From: Paramecium sonneborni
Lineage: Eukaryota; Ciliophora; Oligohymenophorea; Peniculida; Parameciidae
Length of the DNA stretch: 64,000 nt
Direction: 5' to 3'
Assembly: GCA_905182985.1 (NCBI GenBank)
Contig: CAJJDN010000156.1
Span: 160,888-224,887, forward strand
Shown here: positions 33,070 through 45,214 of the stretch, in pieces
Layout: each line of letters opens with the position of its first letter
How positions within the stretch are numbered: position 1 is the stretch's first letter
Notes under the pieces: generated by a model
What the model was told of the DNA's origin: nothing
Databases searched by the model: none
The model's input: only the letters and a program-made list of their open reading frames with translations
Made by a program: the position numbers and the translations under genes

Positions 33070-33820
33070 TCAAAGAGTCTCTTCTTGTGTATTACATTTA
33101 ATCTTTGCCTATAGATTATCAATAGAAATCGAATCTATTTAGGTATTGATTGAACTTGAATATGTTCTTGAGTATCTAATTTTTTAATTTCCTTTAAACA
33201 CTTGTTGAAATACCCATTTAAAACTACTTACTTACTCAATATGCTTATATATTATTCAAAATTGATACATCAAGTGTTATTACTACTCGTTTTAAAGATT
33301 TTATCCTTTGTTCTGTAAGACATAGTTTAATAGCCATTAACATTATTGTGGCTGAAGTAGTATGATCTTTAGATTCAAATACTGGAAATCCAACAGATCT
33401 TATTTACTTTTATTCTGCCTAAAAATAGATCTGAATCTCTTACCAATTTAAGAGCTTCTTAAATTGTTGCATAAATAGTCTGTTTTTCATCATCTTCATC
33501 ATCATTTTTCGATGAATAATTCTTATCTATGACCACTGCCAAAATTTTACTTTTTTGTTCTTATATATTTTTATCAATTACATACTTTTACTACCAGCTA
33601 CAAAAATACATTTATGGTTTATTTATTTAAAATTTGGCCTATCACTTTACTTTAGATTTGCGTATCCAGAATCAGTAGGAATAACTAAACATTCCACATT
33701 TTCATATTCAACTGGACCGGCTGTTAAAGCTATTTCACAGTCTTCAATTTCTTATTTTAATAACAATTAAGGAAACTATGAAGAGCTCTCTCCATTTTAA
33801 TAACAAAGCTTATTTCCCAT
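33070..33820 (-). CDS. Macro-domain-like protein
   Basis: 224 residues, ATG 33820 to TGA 33070, three introns (26, 25, 25 nt). Motifs fitting a macro (ADP-ribose-binding) fold: LVIPTDSGYANLKQ near residue 50, and IQEALKLAEQKQIRSVGFPVFES, the usual position of the helix-strand leading to the phosphate loop, followed by a helix rich in Ile/Ala and VVITLD. The conserved NAAN and GxGxxG elements are not obvious, so ligand binding is uncertain. No signal peptide. Alternative: a leucyl-aminopeptidase N-terminal-like domain, which shares the fold. Medium certainty on family; the gene model itself is firm because three introns keep one frame. Confidence 0.65.
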
Positions 33821-34381
33821 AAATATTTAATATATAAATACAATCAAACGATTATCAATATATATGAAATTATTTATAATTGAATTTTAAATGTTCAAAA
33901 TATTTAGGACTTTTAAAGAACATAATCTTAATGTAAAACAGCCTATTCAATTTATTTTATCCTTAATTCTCTTCATTATATAAATTAAGTATTTTTATTT
34001 TATAATTTAACTAAATTATTTGATTTTTTCATAACAAATCTTAATAAAGAAAAGATTATTTAATTGTAATTTCCATATTTCATTTAATAAAAATAAAATT
34101 ACAAATCCTTCAACTTACGGTCTTAGGAAAATTATTAATAAAATAAATTTATTTATGAAATGAATCAAGAAAAATTAGAAAATGAAATAAATAAATATAG
34201 AAGAGGTTTTTAAAATTATATTTATAAAAATTAATTAGAAACTTAACTTAATTTGAATAAAAAAAAAGGAAATAAACAATAATTACGCCAGTAAGTTATT
34301 TATTTTAAGAGAAAGTATAATCAAAATCATTAAATTTTTCTATTTAAGATAAATTTAATATCATTGAATTATCTTTATATT
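33821..34381. other. Intergenic with a doubtful plus-strand frame
   Basis: 561 bp upstream of the macro-domain gene. A plus-strand frame opens at about 34159 (MNQEKLENEINKYRRG) and stays open into the antisense of the next gene. Its later part is unlikely to be coding because it lies opposite a better-supported gene. Otherwise A+T rich. Confidence 0.4.
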
Positions 34382-35095
34382 TCATATCTTCAAAATATCC
34401 TATTAAACATTTAGTAAAAACTATTGTAAAGATTATACATTTGTAAATCTTTTCACAATATTTTTTGCATCATTTGGTGCAACCATTTAGGCTATCATAA
34501 AATTTGGCTTCACTATCTCTAGTTAATGTTTTTACTATTAATTATATTTGTTTATTCTCTTGTTTCATCTCTGATATTTGAAAAAATATACATAAACTTC
34601 CATATTATTTCTATTTTTAATACTATTCTTCTTAACAATCTAATAATTCATTTGAAAATTAGGATACATCAGAGGTTGATCTTTTGATTGACTTTATTTT
34701 TGATAGTTTGCTTAGGCTTATTAATATTCATCTGAATATTATTTAATTATATGTTGCCATCTGATTGCAATATTTTGATTCAGACTTTTTATGAAATTTT
34801 TTATAAATGTCTATATTTTCTCTAATGATTCTTAATTAACTTATTTATTAAAAATATTAGTTTTACATAATAATTCTTGACTAAAAAATAATATTGATTT
34901 CAAAATTTAATTATAAGGATCTTCATTAATGATAAAAAGAATATTCTAAGAAGTGTAGATTGTTAATAAAATATATAAAATAGTAAACTTAAATAGTATT
35001 TATTATATATATTCATTTTTATTGAGAGCCAGATCTAGTTCTTTTTCCATATTTTTAAGATAATGCTCTATTTTTAAGATTTTTAAATCTGTCAT
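34382..35095 (-). CDS. Unknown protein, helical
   Basis: Up to 220 residues ending at TGA 34382, introns of 29 nt (ending CAGAG) and 22 nt that keep frame. Coding-like stretches: IRWQHIIKQYSDEYQQAQANY and APNDAKNIVKRFTNVQSLQQFL. The start is unclear: ATG 35095 or ATG 35050 both lie inside the 3' end of the co-oriented gene at 35013-35510, so the two would overlap by at least 38 bp. Internal hydrophobic residues near the N-terminus could be a membrane helix. The heptad pattern recalls SNARE-type helices, but I cannot support that family. Confidence 0.5.
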
Positions 35096-35510
35096 TTATA
35101 TCGATGGTTTATAACCTATTTTTTGATTTTTAGAATATTTGGATTGAATTGATGGGTAGATTAGGAGATTTAATGACTTTAATTTTGGAATTATCTGAAT
35201 AGCTCTTTTTATGATCAATGGAATAATTAGCAATGGTTTATGTAGATCCCTTTTAATGTAATTCGAATAATTAACTATTGTTGTTTTGAGAATAGTCTTT
35301 TGTGTATGAATGATTTAATCTTCTAATTTTATATGGAGGTAGCATTTTAGATGCCATTTCAGTGGGTTTAGGTTCAGAATATATGTTAGTAATTTGATGG
35401 ATAGTTTTACGTAGTAATTAGATTGTATACATAGAATTATCATTAATGGATTTTTATTTGAGACGAGGTAATAAAGCTTTAGTTTGTATTTTGTATTCTA
35501 ATTTGATCAT
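35013..35510 (-). CDS. Small basic Ser/Lys-rich protein, unknown
   Basis: 165 residues in one exon, ATG 35510 to TGA 35013. Rich in Lys, Arg, Ser and Asn with no hydrophobic helix; contains LPPYKIRRLNHSYTKDYS and ends KRTRSGSQQK. Likely an intrinsically disordered, phosphorylated protein. Not recognised. It lies 43 bp from the divergent uS17 gene, so both promoters share that gap. Confidence 0.6.
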
Positions 35511-35553
35511 TAAAGTATTAAATTTTTATATCTTTTTTTTAAAAAATTATATT

Positions 35554-36085
35554 ATGGCAGACGTTCAAACATAAAGAGCTTTTCAAAAATAAGAAGGCAT
35601 TTTCTAAAACTCAAAGAAACTATTAGCTAAGAAAACATCAAAGGGAGTGAGATATTGGAAAGAAGTAGGTCTTGGTTTCAAAGTACCAAAGGAAGCAATA
35701 GAGGGTCATTACATTGATAAGAAATGTCCTTTTACTGGAAATGTTAGTGTAAGAGGAGCTATATTAAAGTAAGTGAAACTTAATAATGAATAGAGGTATA
35801 GTAATTTCAACAAAGATGACCAGAACAATTATTATTAGAAGAGATTATTTACACTATGTTGCCAAATATAATAGATATGAAAAAAGACATAGAAATGTAC
35901 CAGTTCACATTTCACCAGCATTTGGACCAGTTAAGGAAGGAGATATAGTTGTTTGTGGACAATGCAGGTATAATTTAAATAATAATTAAAAAAGACCATT
36001 ATCAAAGACAGTCAGATTTAATGTATTGAAGGTGATTCCAAATGAAATCATTGGTAATGTTAGAAAACAATTTGTTTTATTCTGA
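35554..36085 (+). CDS. RPS11: 40S ribosomal protein uS17 (S11)
   Basis: 159 residues, ATG 35554 to TGA 36083-36085, introns 35769-35793 (25 nt) and 35968-35994 (27 nt). It starts MADVQTQRAFQKQEG and contains [49 protein letters not shown] and [23 protein letters not shown], which match the eukaryotic S11 family along the whole length. It is a structural component of the small ribosomal subunit. Because this protein is so conserved, its two introns and in-frame TAA codons are the best local proof of the code and of the intron size class. Confidence 0.98.
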
Positions 36086-36162
36086 TTCAAATTACATTTG
36101 CATACATATAGTACAATAATATATATAAATTTATTAAATATCAAGAGTGATCGATTAATAAG

Positions 36163-36663
36163 TCATTTTTCATTTAAGACTTCTAACAATTTGTGTAGTT
36201 ATGATAGAGGTGACTTTTGTGTTATGGTGATAATTTTATTTTTAATTTACACTTTATGAACTTTTTAGAGCAAAGGAGCAAGTTTATTGAGTTTTTATTT
36301 ATTTGGTGAGGAATCTTTGGCAATTTTATTGAATTTATCTTCACTAAGTGTGAAATTGAATTGTGAAGGAGTGACTCTAAAATATCTGGGATTGGGTAAT
36401 CTTTTTTTGAGAGGATTTTCATCTTTAATTTAATAGAGAACTTGACTATGTTATATTCTGGTAGAATGTAGTGATTTTTTTCTGGGACTCCTAATTTCTG
36501 TAATTTATCTTTATTATGAAAGATTTGGTAATAACTTTTTGTCTTTGAAAGATGTAATAGGAGTTGGATACTCCATAGATTCTGATAGAAGTTTAAGTTG
36601 ATTGGTATGTGATGATTGTGAATAGTCTTGCCATCCAACTAATTGAGTAAAATCATTAATCAT
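36163..36663 (-). CDS. Ser/Lys-rich ORF in frame behind a kinase
   Basis: 166 residues, ATG 36663 to TGA 36163, no introns. Polar sequence with TSFKDKKLLP, IRSPRKKSLHS, RLPNPRYFRVTPSQFNFTLSEDKFNKIAKDSSP, resembling the disordered tail of a kinase. Its ATG is 9 bp after the TGA of the upstream kinase and in the same frame, and no GT donor exists that could splice the TGA out. It may be a separate gene, the C-terminal tail of the kinase reached by UGA readthrough, or a tail cut off by a nonsense change. Confidence 0.6.
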
Positions 36664-36672
36664 ATTAAATTA

Positions 36673-37647
36673 TCAAATATTATCGTTCTTATTATAAGTA
36701 ATATTAGTAAGATTAAGTGATTCATCTGGTTATAAGAATGAATTGTGGTGTTGTCTTTGGAACCATTGACTTAATTTAACTTATTCACAATTAAATCTAT
36801 AGATAGGATTCTTGGCTAATAGAGAATTAAGTAACATAATTAAATCAGTTGGAATAGACTTACAATCTGTAAGTGGATTATGATAAATTATTTATTTTTG
36901 CAACTCTTCTTAAGTTAATCCTTCAAATGGAAGATGTTAGAATATTAATTCCTATATATTTATCTATATAGAATATATACAAATATAATTATTCCTAAAG
37001 ACCAACTATCTACTTTTTCATTATGTGGTTGTAATAAAACAATCTCCGGAGGCATATAATGAGTAGTTCCACAATTTATTGGTTCTGCTGCATATCCATT
37101 TATTTTAGTTGCCCAATTAAAATCCGTCAATTTTATTATGTCGTTATCATCCAATAAAATATTGTCCAACTAATATATACTCTCCTATTAAATACTTTTA
37201 TATCTCTATGAACTATTCGTTATCTATGTAAATAAATTAATGCTTCATTCAATTAATATATGTAATGATAAATTTCAAATTCTTATAACTTTCTCTTACA
37301 AATCTATTAACGAAGAGTTCCTTTACTACAATACTCCTACACTAAATATATATATTTATCATCTTCAAAGTATTCAATTAATTCTACTATGTTTGGATGA
37401 CTTAATTTAGATTATATTCTTATCTCACTCAATATGTTATTCTCTGCATGAAATTCTTCCATCTTTTACTTCTCAATCTTTTTTTAATATTGTCTAATTT
37501 TTATACCAATTTTATTGCATATTTCTTTTTATTCTCTACATCTTTTGCTAATTTTACCTTTCCATATGATCCCATTCCTATCTCTTCCAATAATTCATAA
37601 TTCCTTCTTGAACTTTGAATTGTATTTTTTATTTTGCAACAAAACAT
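36673..37647 (-). CDS. Serine/threonine kinase, possibly Aurora/CaMK-like
   Basis: 296 residues, ATG 37647 to TGA 36673, introns of 29, 26 and 29 nt. Glycine loop IGMGSYGKV, Lys in YAIKL, LSHPNIVELIEYF, catalytic loop HRDIKLDN (spliced across the second intron), DFNWA where Asn replaces the Gly of DFG, GTTHYMPPEIV, WSLGIIIF. The catalytic domain is complete. The DFN variant is uncommon but occurs in active kinases. The pattern resembles the Aurora/PLK-like kinases of Paramecium. The short tail stops just before the ORF at 36663. It diverges from the formin with 18 bp between start codons. Confidence 0.88.
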
Positions 37648-37665
37648 TATATATATATATTTTTT
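37648..37665. promoter_or_regulatory. 18-bp spacer between divergent start codons
   Basis: Only an AT-repeat (TATATATATA) plus T-run separates the kinase ATG from the formin ATG. Any promoter for either gene must overlap the other coding region, or one start is annotated too far out. Next in-frame ATGs are inside conserved domains, so large trimming is unlikely. Confidence 0.5.
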
Positions 37666-40485
37666 ATGCAATTTTTAATCAGATCCACTGCACCCAAATT
37701 ACCTATCAATCTAGAATGTGTACTTAGAGAAAATAAATAAATCATTGAACTTAAAATCACCACTATTCATCCTGGCCCTATTAATCAATAACACATTGAT
37801 ATATTCTTAAATGATGTTGAAATGACAGAAAAGGATCATAAACGTTTTAACTCTCTAGAACCTATTGTTAAATATTCTATTGCTCATTAATATATGACTA
37901 TCACTGGTTAATTACTCAATCTTAATCTTGAAAAAACATAAGAACTCTTAAAATCAAATAATCTATTCGATTTAGCATGTGCTTATTATTGGATTATGGT
38001 TTCAGGACCGCAAGAAACCTGTGAATTAATCTTTGATTCCAATATAGATTTATAAGGAATGTCTCTTATTATGTATTTAAATTGTCTTAATCAATCTTAA
38101 TAAACATGTTCTATTGATCTTATTGATAAACATTTAAAACAAAATGATGATCCAGAAATCATTTATTTAATGCTCAGATTACTTAAAAAACATTGCAATT
38201 CAAATAGACAACTAGTTGAAAAAGTCATCTTAACTAATCTTGATAAATTAGAATCCTCTCTCTAAGCCAAATATTGTTTCTCAGAATTTATTAATGAATA
38301 CTATGAAAATTTTGAAGTTACATCCTCTTTTCGAGATTTATTAATAGCAAACAAATTAGAATAATATCTACAAAATCCAAGCATAATCTTTCCTTATCAA
38401 AATTAAGAAGAATAACAATATCCATTAATCTCAAAAAGAGAATCTAAATATATTTATAAACTAGATAATTGTGACATGCAATAAGAAATAGAACTATTAA
38501 AATAAAATGTAGGCTTCATTATTGAAGATGAATTTATGGTTTAAAATGAAATCGAAAAATAAGATGGAGTCAATATATTTGAACTTAAATAAGAAATTAA
38601 CATATTAAAAAGAAAATTAGCTGAATCTGAAAAATTAAATTTATAATATGAATAAAAAATCAGTAAATTAGAAGAAGATAAAGAATTCTTATTATCAGAA
38701 TTAGAAGAATCAAAAAGATAGATCAATTTTAATTCATTTCATTCGATCGAAAAAGATAAATAATAATAATAATAATAATTAAAATAAACTAAATAATAAA
38801 TATTTCTTACTAATAAATAAGATTTATTAAAAGCTACAAAAACAACTAGTTTAAAAGCTTCTGTAAATTTTGCAAATATTCAATAAAATAAATAATAATT
38901 ACCTTAAATTTAATAATAAATAGAGAATAGCGAAATTAATCATAAAAATGATTAAATAGAAAATTTTGATAAAAAGATTGAAGAAGTAACATCAGAAAAA
39001 TGTTTGAATTCAGAGAAGTCAATAGAAAGTCCAAAAACTCCATTAGAATCTATAACACCTCACTAATGTAGTTAAGCAAGTGTATTTGGAAATTCATTTA
39101 TTCCTCCTTCTTCTCCACCACCACCACCACTTCCTTTAGATAAAAAAGGAGTACCTCCTCCTCCACCACCAATATTTGGTAAACCAGGTTTTCCTCCTCC
39201 ACCACCTCCACCACCTGGTAGCATAAAAAGCTAAAAGGAATTAAAACCAAAATTTGATATAATACCTATTGAAATTACAATGAAGAAATGTCAAACTTGG
39301 AATCCAATTCCAAATAATAAAGTAGAAGGATCAATTTGGGAATAATTTAATTATGATGATATGAAATTTGAAATTGGTGAATTTATAGATATTTTTGCTG
39401 CCAAATCTATTATTGATCAATCTATAATGTAATCAGGTGGTATTTTTTAATCTATGTATATAAAAAAAGAGCCAATAACTAAATTATCAAAAGGCAGTGG
39501 TCCAAAAGACCCTAATAGAGCTTAAGCTATATAAATGGCATTGAAGAGAGTCAAGTATCCAGTAGAGGAAATACTTGAAGCTATAAGAATAGTTGATGAA
39601 GAAAAATTAACTGAAGATAAGGTTACATTATTGATAGATTGTTTACCAAAAGAAAATGAGAAGAATTTATGGAAGGAAGAAAAATAATGGGATTTTTAAG
39701 AATTTTAATAGAGAATAGGAGATTATAGTGATGCTGATAAATTTTGTATGTTTGTTATGGAAATAAAATGTTATGAAGAAAGATTGATTAGTTTAAATGC
39801 AAAATATGAATCATTAAAGAATTAAGTAGTTATAGAGGAATTATTATTAATGTTTGATGCTGTTTTTGATTAAATAAAAAATGATTAAGAATTATTTACA
39901 TTGATAAGATATTTATTTTATTATGGATCAATATTAAATGGAAATAATTAGTTTTATGGATTAAGATTTGATAGTATTCCTAAAGTAACATGTTATTCAG
40001 ACAAATAAAAATAATTTGATATTTGGATGTATGTAATAAAGAAAATTGAAGAATCAGGATTTATAATAGATTTGGATGCAGATTTATCTAAATTAGATAC
40101 ATTATCTTAGGAGACTAGAAGAATGGATAATTTATTTGTATTTTTAAAACAATTTGAATAAAACAAATAATAAATAATAATGGCTAGAGACAGTGATTAA
40201 GGAGGTGACGATAAAGCAAAATAAGTTTTTGGTTAATTATATGATGAGATTGAATTATTTGTGATAGTTCAGAAAGCAAATTTAAAGAATTTAGAGAGTA
40301 AATATAAAGAATTATGTAAAATGTTTGGAGAATCTCCTTCAAAGCCAAGTGATTAATTTATTAAGACAATATATGATATAAAAAGAAAAGTAAGAGAGAG
40401 GAAACGAATTCTTTTAGAATAAGAAAACTAAAAGAAAAGAAGATAAGCATTAGATGAAAAAAGAAAGACAATAATAAAAAAATGA
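37666..40485 (+). CDS. Formin (actin nucleator)
   Basis: 939 residues in one exon, ATG 37666 to TGA 40483-40485. The N-terminal 270 residues are helical and resemble an armadillo GBD/FH3 regulatory domain (ETCELIFDSNIDLQGMSLIMYLNCL). A coiled coil with Q runs follows (about 290-440). The FH1 region (about 39100-39222) has three Pro clusters of five to eight that should bind profilin. The FH2 domain begins near TWNPIPNNKVEGSIWEQ and includes DPNRAQAIQMALKRVKYP and LLRYLFYYGSILNG-like text. The tail is Lys/Arg-rich and DAD-like. It should nucleate and elongate actin filaments and be released from autoinhibition by a Rho-family GTPase. Confidence 0.95.
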
Positions 40486-40546
40486 TGTAAATAATATATA
40501 CAAATTGTAAAATAATAATAATGAGAAAATAACTTCGTACATAAAA

Positions 40547-41431
40547 TCATTTATCATTTCTTTTTGCTATTCCATAATGTCTTTCTAAATAATCTATTGT
40601 TGGAGTTGTTAAAGTAGCCTAACAAAAGTATGCTATTATTCTTGCTTGCCAACCTGCATATAGACCAGATAGACCATGTTATTAAAATAACAACTGAAAC
40701 GCTTACATCAATGAAATTGATCTATAAACTTTATTTGATTCCATTTGTACTAATGTCTTTAATGTATCAATTGGATGTACTATGAATTAATATTGATATT
40801 TAACCTGCCATTATATTCAACACACTTGAAACAGTTGAAGCTATTAATACATTCACTACACTTAATTTTTATGATGGATCTTCCTTTAATGCATATCTAA
40901 TTTTATGATCCCAATATAAATAATTTGTCCATGATACTACTTATCTTGCAGTCTGAATCCGAAATCCTACATATATTGATTCTAAATTTATGTATTTCAA
41001 ATATCCAAATCCAGTCGACATCGTTGTCATTTTTAATGTCTTTAATCTCTCAAAAGGTGTTATCAAACAACTCTCGAACATACCTATTGATATTCCTGTT
41101 AAAATCTTGTTTAAAGAACAATTATGAATATGCTCTTTTAGAAATGATGGAATAAATATCATCATCGGCCATCTATAGTATTATTTAAACATGTTTCTAA
41201 GAAAACTTGGATAGAAACCATCATACAATCCCATATATCCTCGTGCACCCTTTATTTCTCTAAAACTCTTAAATACTATAATTATATATATACTTATAAA
41301 TATGTTATTCCTTATCTTGACTATTTGTATGTCTTGATTCTATCTAAAACATGTTCTAAAGGCATTGTTATTGCCACTCTAAATGCTCCAATTAGTTGGG
41401 TTTCAATCACAGCCCTCAGGTAATCTGTCAT
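40547..41431 (-). CDS. Mitochondrial carrier family protein
   Basis: 277 residues, ATG 41431 to TGA 40547, introns of 26 and 25 nt. Three repeats show the carrier signature in order: MPLEHVLDRIKTY, then RGYMGLYDGFYPSFLR; TPFERLKTLK; and HPIDTLKTLVQM, then GLSGLYAGWQARI. Six membrane helices are expected in the inner mitochondrial membrane. The second signature is TPFERLK and the third HPIDTLK, consistent with a working carrier. The transported solute cannot be assigned. It converges on the formin across 61 bp. Confidence 0.93.
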
Positions 41432-43029
41432 CTTACTCAGATATATGAAATAAATTTAAACTTTATAAAAACACAAGTATCAAAAGAGCTATTATAAACT
41501 AAAATGATACTTAATAATTTCAAATCTTCTACTAATAATTACATATTATTATATTTTTATACAATATTTTTATAATTATTTTCTTATTAAAATATCTATC
41601 CCAACTTAATTATTATTCACAATACATTCTTCAAAATATTATACAATATTATATATTCTCTTTTTCTGTCATTCTTTTCAAGAAAACTTTTTTATTTTTG
41701 TCAAATTCATTTTATATATATATAAATCATAAGTATTAACTTTTATATTCAAACTAAAACAATTTTTATACTTTCTTCAATCCTATTACTTAAATTCATT
41801 TTATTTTTATTATTCTAAGTCTTTAAATTTTTTAATTTTATGCCATTTAATTTCTTACTAAATTATTGGTTATTTTTAAGATTTCTACTACACTTCTTCT
41901 TTTTCAAAATCTTAACTACATTTTATGTATAATTTAAATCTTATCCAAAAATTAAAAACATTCCTTTTATGGACATTCTCACTATTGAAATTATTAATGA
42001 AAAAATTTAATTTCATGATTTTTATATTTATTATAAAATTTATATATTATTATAAAATTTTAATCAACTTTTGAGTTAGAATTGGTTCTTAGTTTATGAA
42101 TCTCATTATTAAGATAACTTAATTTTAAAATGTTAATAATTTTTAACAATTTGAAAGTGGAAATTAATTATAGTGAATTTGATAGATTAAAATTACTTAA
42201 GAAAATATTTTATATAAATTGATTTCATTAAAGACTAATTAAATGGATAATTTGTTAACTTATTAAAAATAAAAATATTGTATTTCCTTCTTTATAATCA
42301 ATTAAGTAAAAAAATTCTATAAAATTTTACTTTTAGCATAAATGTAAAGGATTATACTAAAGTTAGAAGATTTTTTATTATATTGACCCTGGTAATAATA
42401 TTAATCAACCAAGGACACATTCATAAATTTCAGAGTCATGATAAAGGTTGAAAATTATAAATTAATTTTAAAGATAAATATGGTTTGTTCACAAGATTTA
42501 TAATAGTTAGATTTTGATTGCTAATAGAAAAGAATATTAATATTTTATATATTACAGAATCAATGTTTATTTGTTGAGATAATATTTAACTTCCTAAGGA
42601 ACTATTTTCAATTTGCTTCTGTTATCTTGTTATTTCAATAAGTAATTAATGAATTTATTTGAATTATAGCTAGATAATGTAAGTAATTTTTCCTATTCTT
42701 AATGTACATTTGGATATTCTTTAATTGAGATACAAGAGTTTTTAAAAAATATTCTTTTTTACTATTTTACTGCTTTTATTGATAAAAATAATGTAGTTAA
42801 AAATTTCTAATTTTTACAAAAAACAGAATTAAATTCTAATGCTATGACAGTTTCTAGAATCCAATTTTCAACATTTCAAATAAATGCATTAAAATTTGTA
42901 AAATTTGGTTTAATGATCAAATTATTGATAATTATTTAAATCATTTTCAAAATCAATTATTTAATCAAAATAATATTTAGAAATAATAACTATAATAAAA
43001 TAAAAATAAATAGTAAAAGGTAAAAAAGT
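41432..43029. other. Long A+T-rich region, no firm gene
   Basis: About 1.6 kb of very A+T-rich sequence. A plus-strand frame is open from ATG 42649 and joins the F-box gene in frame, so that gene could be 405 residues rather than 278, but 42950-43025 looks like untranslated A-rich leader. Nothing else is supportable on either strand. Confidence 0.45.
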
Positions 43030-43866
43030 ATGTTAAAAGAACTTCAAAAAGAATTAGATTAGTTGAAGAAAAAATAATAAAAAAGCCAATCTTGTATAAA
43101 TGACTTATTTTTTTCAGTTGAAGATATTCATTTAAGATAATATAGGATTCATCATCCAATAATACCAAATCAAAATTTAATAATTAAAGTAAGGCCAGAG
43201 ATAATTAATTTAATATTTGCTTTTTTGGATTACTCTTCTTTCTTGTAATTTAGATTAGTTAGCTAGAATACTAATAATTAAATATTATATCTACTATCTT
43301 TGAAATTAAATAAAAAATTGCAATAATAATAAATCAAAAAACTTGAATTAAATGAATTAACAGAAGTAATATAGAATCAACCCGAATTAGTAGAATTCCA
43401 AGATTCTTTATTAATTCAATATCAAAAATCTTTAGATGATTTAAAGTAAATCAAGAGGCAAGATGTTTGTGAAGTTGCCAGCTATTGTAATCCTCCCTAT
43501 TAAGTAGAAAGAGTTTTAAACTTATTAACAAGGTTATTAACTTAGAATTATGTTGAATAATAAAATAGATGGAATTAAAGCTTAAGACTTGTGACTAATT
43601 GTCAATTTTTTCATTAACTATTAAATTTTGATATTCTATCAATTACTGATGATAAATTAAAACTTGTTGAAGAAATTACTGCTATGGAAGAAAAACGTGT
43701 TCACTAATCTTCATTATTTGCATACTATATATTTAAATATATTAAAGCAGTTGTGCTATTGAGACAGTAACCATAGTACAAAACTCTTTTCTAACTTGGG
43801 TAAATGAGATAAGAGATAGATAAATTATCAAGATCTATTGATAAACTATAAAAAATTGTTGGTTGA
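43030..43866 (+). CDS. F-box-like protein with dynein-stalk-like helices
   Basis: 278 residues, ATG 43030 to TGA 43864-43866, no introns. After a short coiled coil (LKELQKELDQLKKK), residues about 60-95 read RPEIINLIFAFLDYSSFLQFRLVSQ, which fits an F-box. A long helical region follows with VASYCNPPYQVERVLNLLTRLL, then RWNQSLRLVTNCQFFHQLLNFD and a final helix. The Pro-containing turn, the Trp and the L-NFD spacing recall the coiled-coil stalk region of dynein heavy chains. It could be an SCF ubiquitin-ligase adaptor. Both domain calls need profile confirmation. An in-frame upstream ATG at 42649 exists. Confidence 0.62.
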
Positions 43867-45214
43867 TTAAGATTAAATTTTATTATACATAATAATAAAT
43901 AATATACATTTTTATTGATTAGTTTTTTAATCTTATATGTTTACATTGAGATTGATCATTGTGTGTTTGTGATTTTGAGATCATTATTGGAATACATTTA
44001 AAGACTTTGAGATAAAGAACATAAATTCATAGATGACTGTTTATTTAATAATATCATATATTATAGTAATTTAATCGGCTCATTTATAATGATGACCAAA
44101 GAAAAATTCGAACAAGTTTTACCAGGGTTTAATTATAAAAGTAAATTACAGAAAATTAAAATCTAAAGAAAAGAACTTAGATTTATTATTCTACATAATC
44201 ATAATCAAATTATTAGATTATCAGATTATATTCAACAATCATTATTCATCAACTCACTTTGAAACCTTATCAATTTGGAAGTTATAAACAAAAAACTTTG
44301 TTGAAATTTAATACTGATTTTATCCGAATTGTTCCATTATATAATAATTAATAGAGTGATCAAAAATTAGAAGCAATCTGGACTCTTAATAATTTCAATC
44401 TCAAAGCTTATTTGATTGTTAAACTCTTTTCTATTAATCCTAAATTTTGGTTAAAAAATAGCTTTAATAATAATTATGATATTAATTAAAAGATTATAAA
44501 TAATGGTTTAAGCATAATAATAAAAGAATAAAATAAATATATGACATTTTTGAATTATTAAAAAGATTTTCAATTTAAATCCTTTTCAAAATGATATACC
44601 AAAATTAGAAATATTTTAATAATGAATTGACTTATAAAATCAAGAAATATGAAATACATAATGGGTATTCCAATTTTCTTCATAAAGTTAGTCAATAAAA
44701 ACAATCTAATTTTTATTGCTGATAGAACAGGATTATTTTCATTCTGGATATTAGTTAAGAGTTTCTTATATAAAAATTTAAAATGAAATTTGGATTGTAA
44801 GCATCCATATTAATACATTTAGATATCAAAGTTATTTAAAACTTTAACACAGATGGCTTTTCTGGTTAATTAATTCTGTTGATAATCTGGTAAGATATGG
44901 TATATTTAATAAAGATAGAAACAAACAAATATTTTTTTAGGCTATCTGCTTGAGCAATTATTCTTAGACTTTCCAAATTTTTAATTGATTTTTAAGGGAA
45001 ATTTTAAATTCAAATAGTGTCCTATTATAAAAACTCATTTATATTATACTTGGATCATTTATCTGATCTGAATGAATTAGAAATTTATTTTATTTTTTTG
45101 ATTAATCATAAATGATTGTAATAACTGGAAATATATAAAGTTTGTTATGCATAATAAAATTCTTGTAATTTTATAGATAATAATAATATTATTAAATACA
45201 ACTTAATATAAACA
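43867..45214. other. A+T-rich region with unresolved open frame
   Basis: About 1.35 kb. A plus-strand frame (about 44072-44600) is open for roughly 175 codons and reads PLYNNQQSDQKLEAIWTLNNF, which looks coding, yet it lacks an ATG and I found no intron leading into it. It may be a decayed gene. The rest shows nothing. Confidence 0.4.

Noticed and set aside
34159..34680. Plus-strand frame MNQEKLENEINKYRRG
   Set aside because: Much of it is antisense to the two-intron gene at 34382-35095, and the hydrophobic later part looks non-coding.
36222..36638. Minus-strand ATG-to-stop ORF (MDGKTIHNHH)
   Set aside because: It is out of frame with the better-supported kinase-tail ORF, which stays open in another phase using TAA as Gln.
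44072..44600. Long plus-strand frame without ATG
   Set aside because: Lacks a start and an intron to lead into it; frames of this size can occur by chance when only TGA stops.
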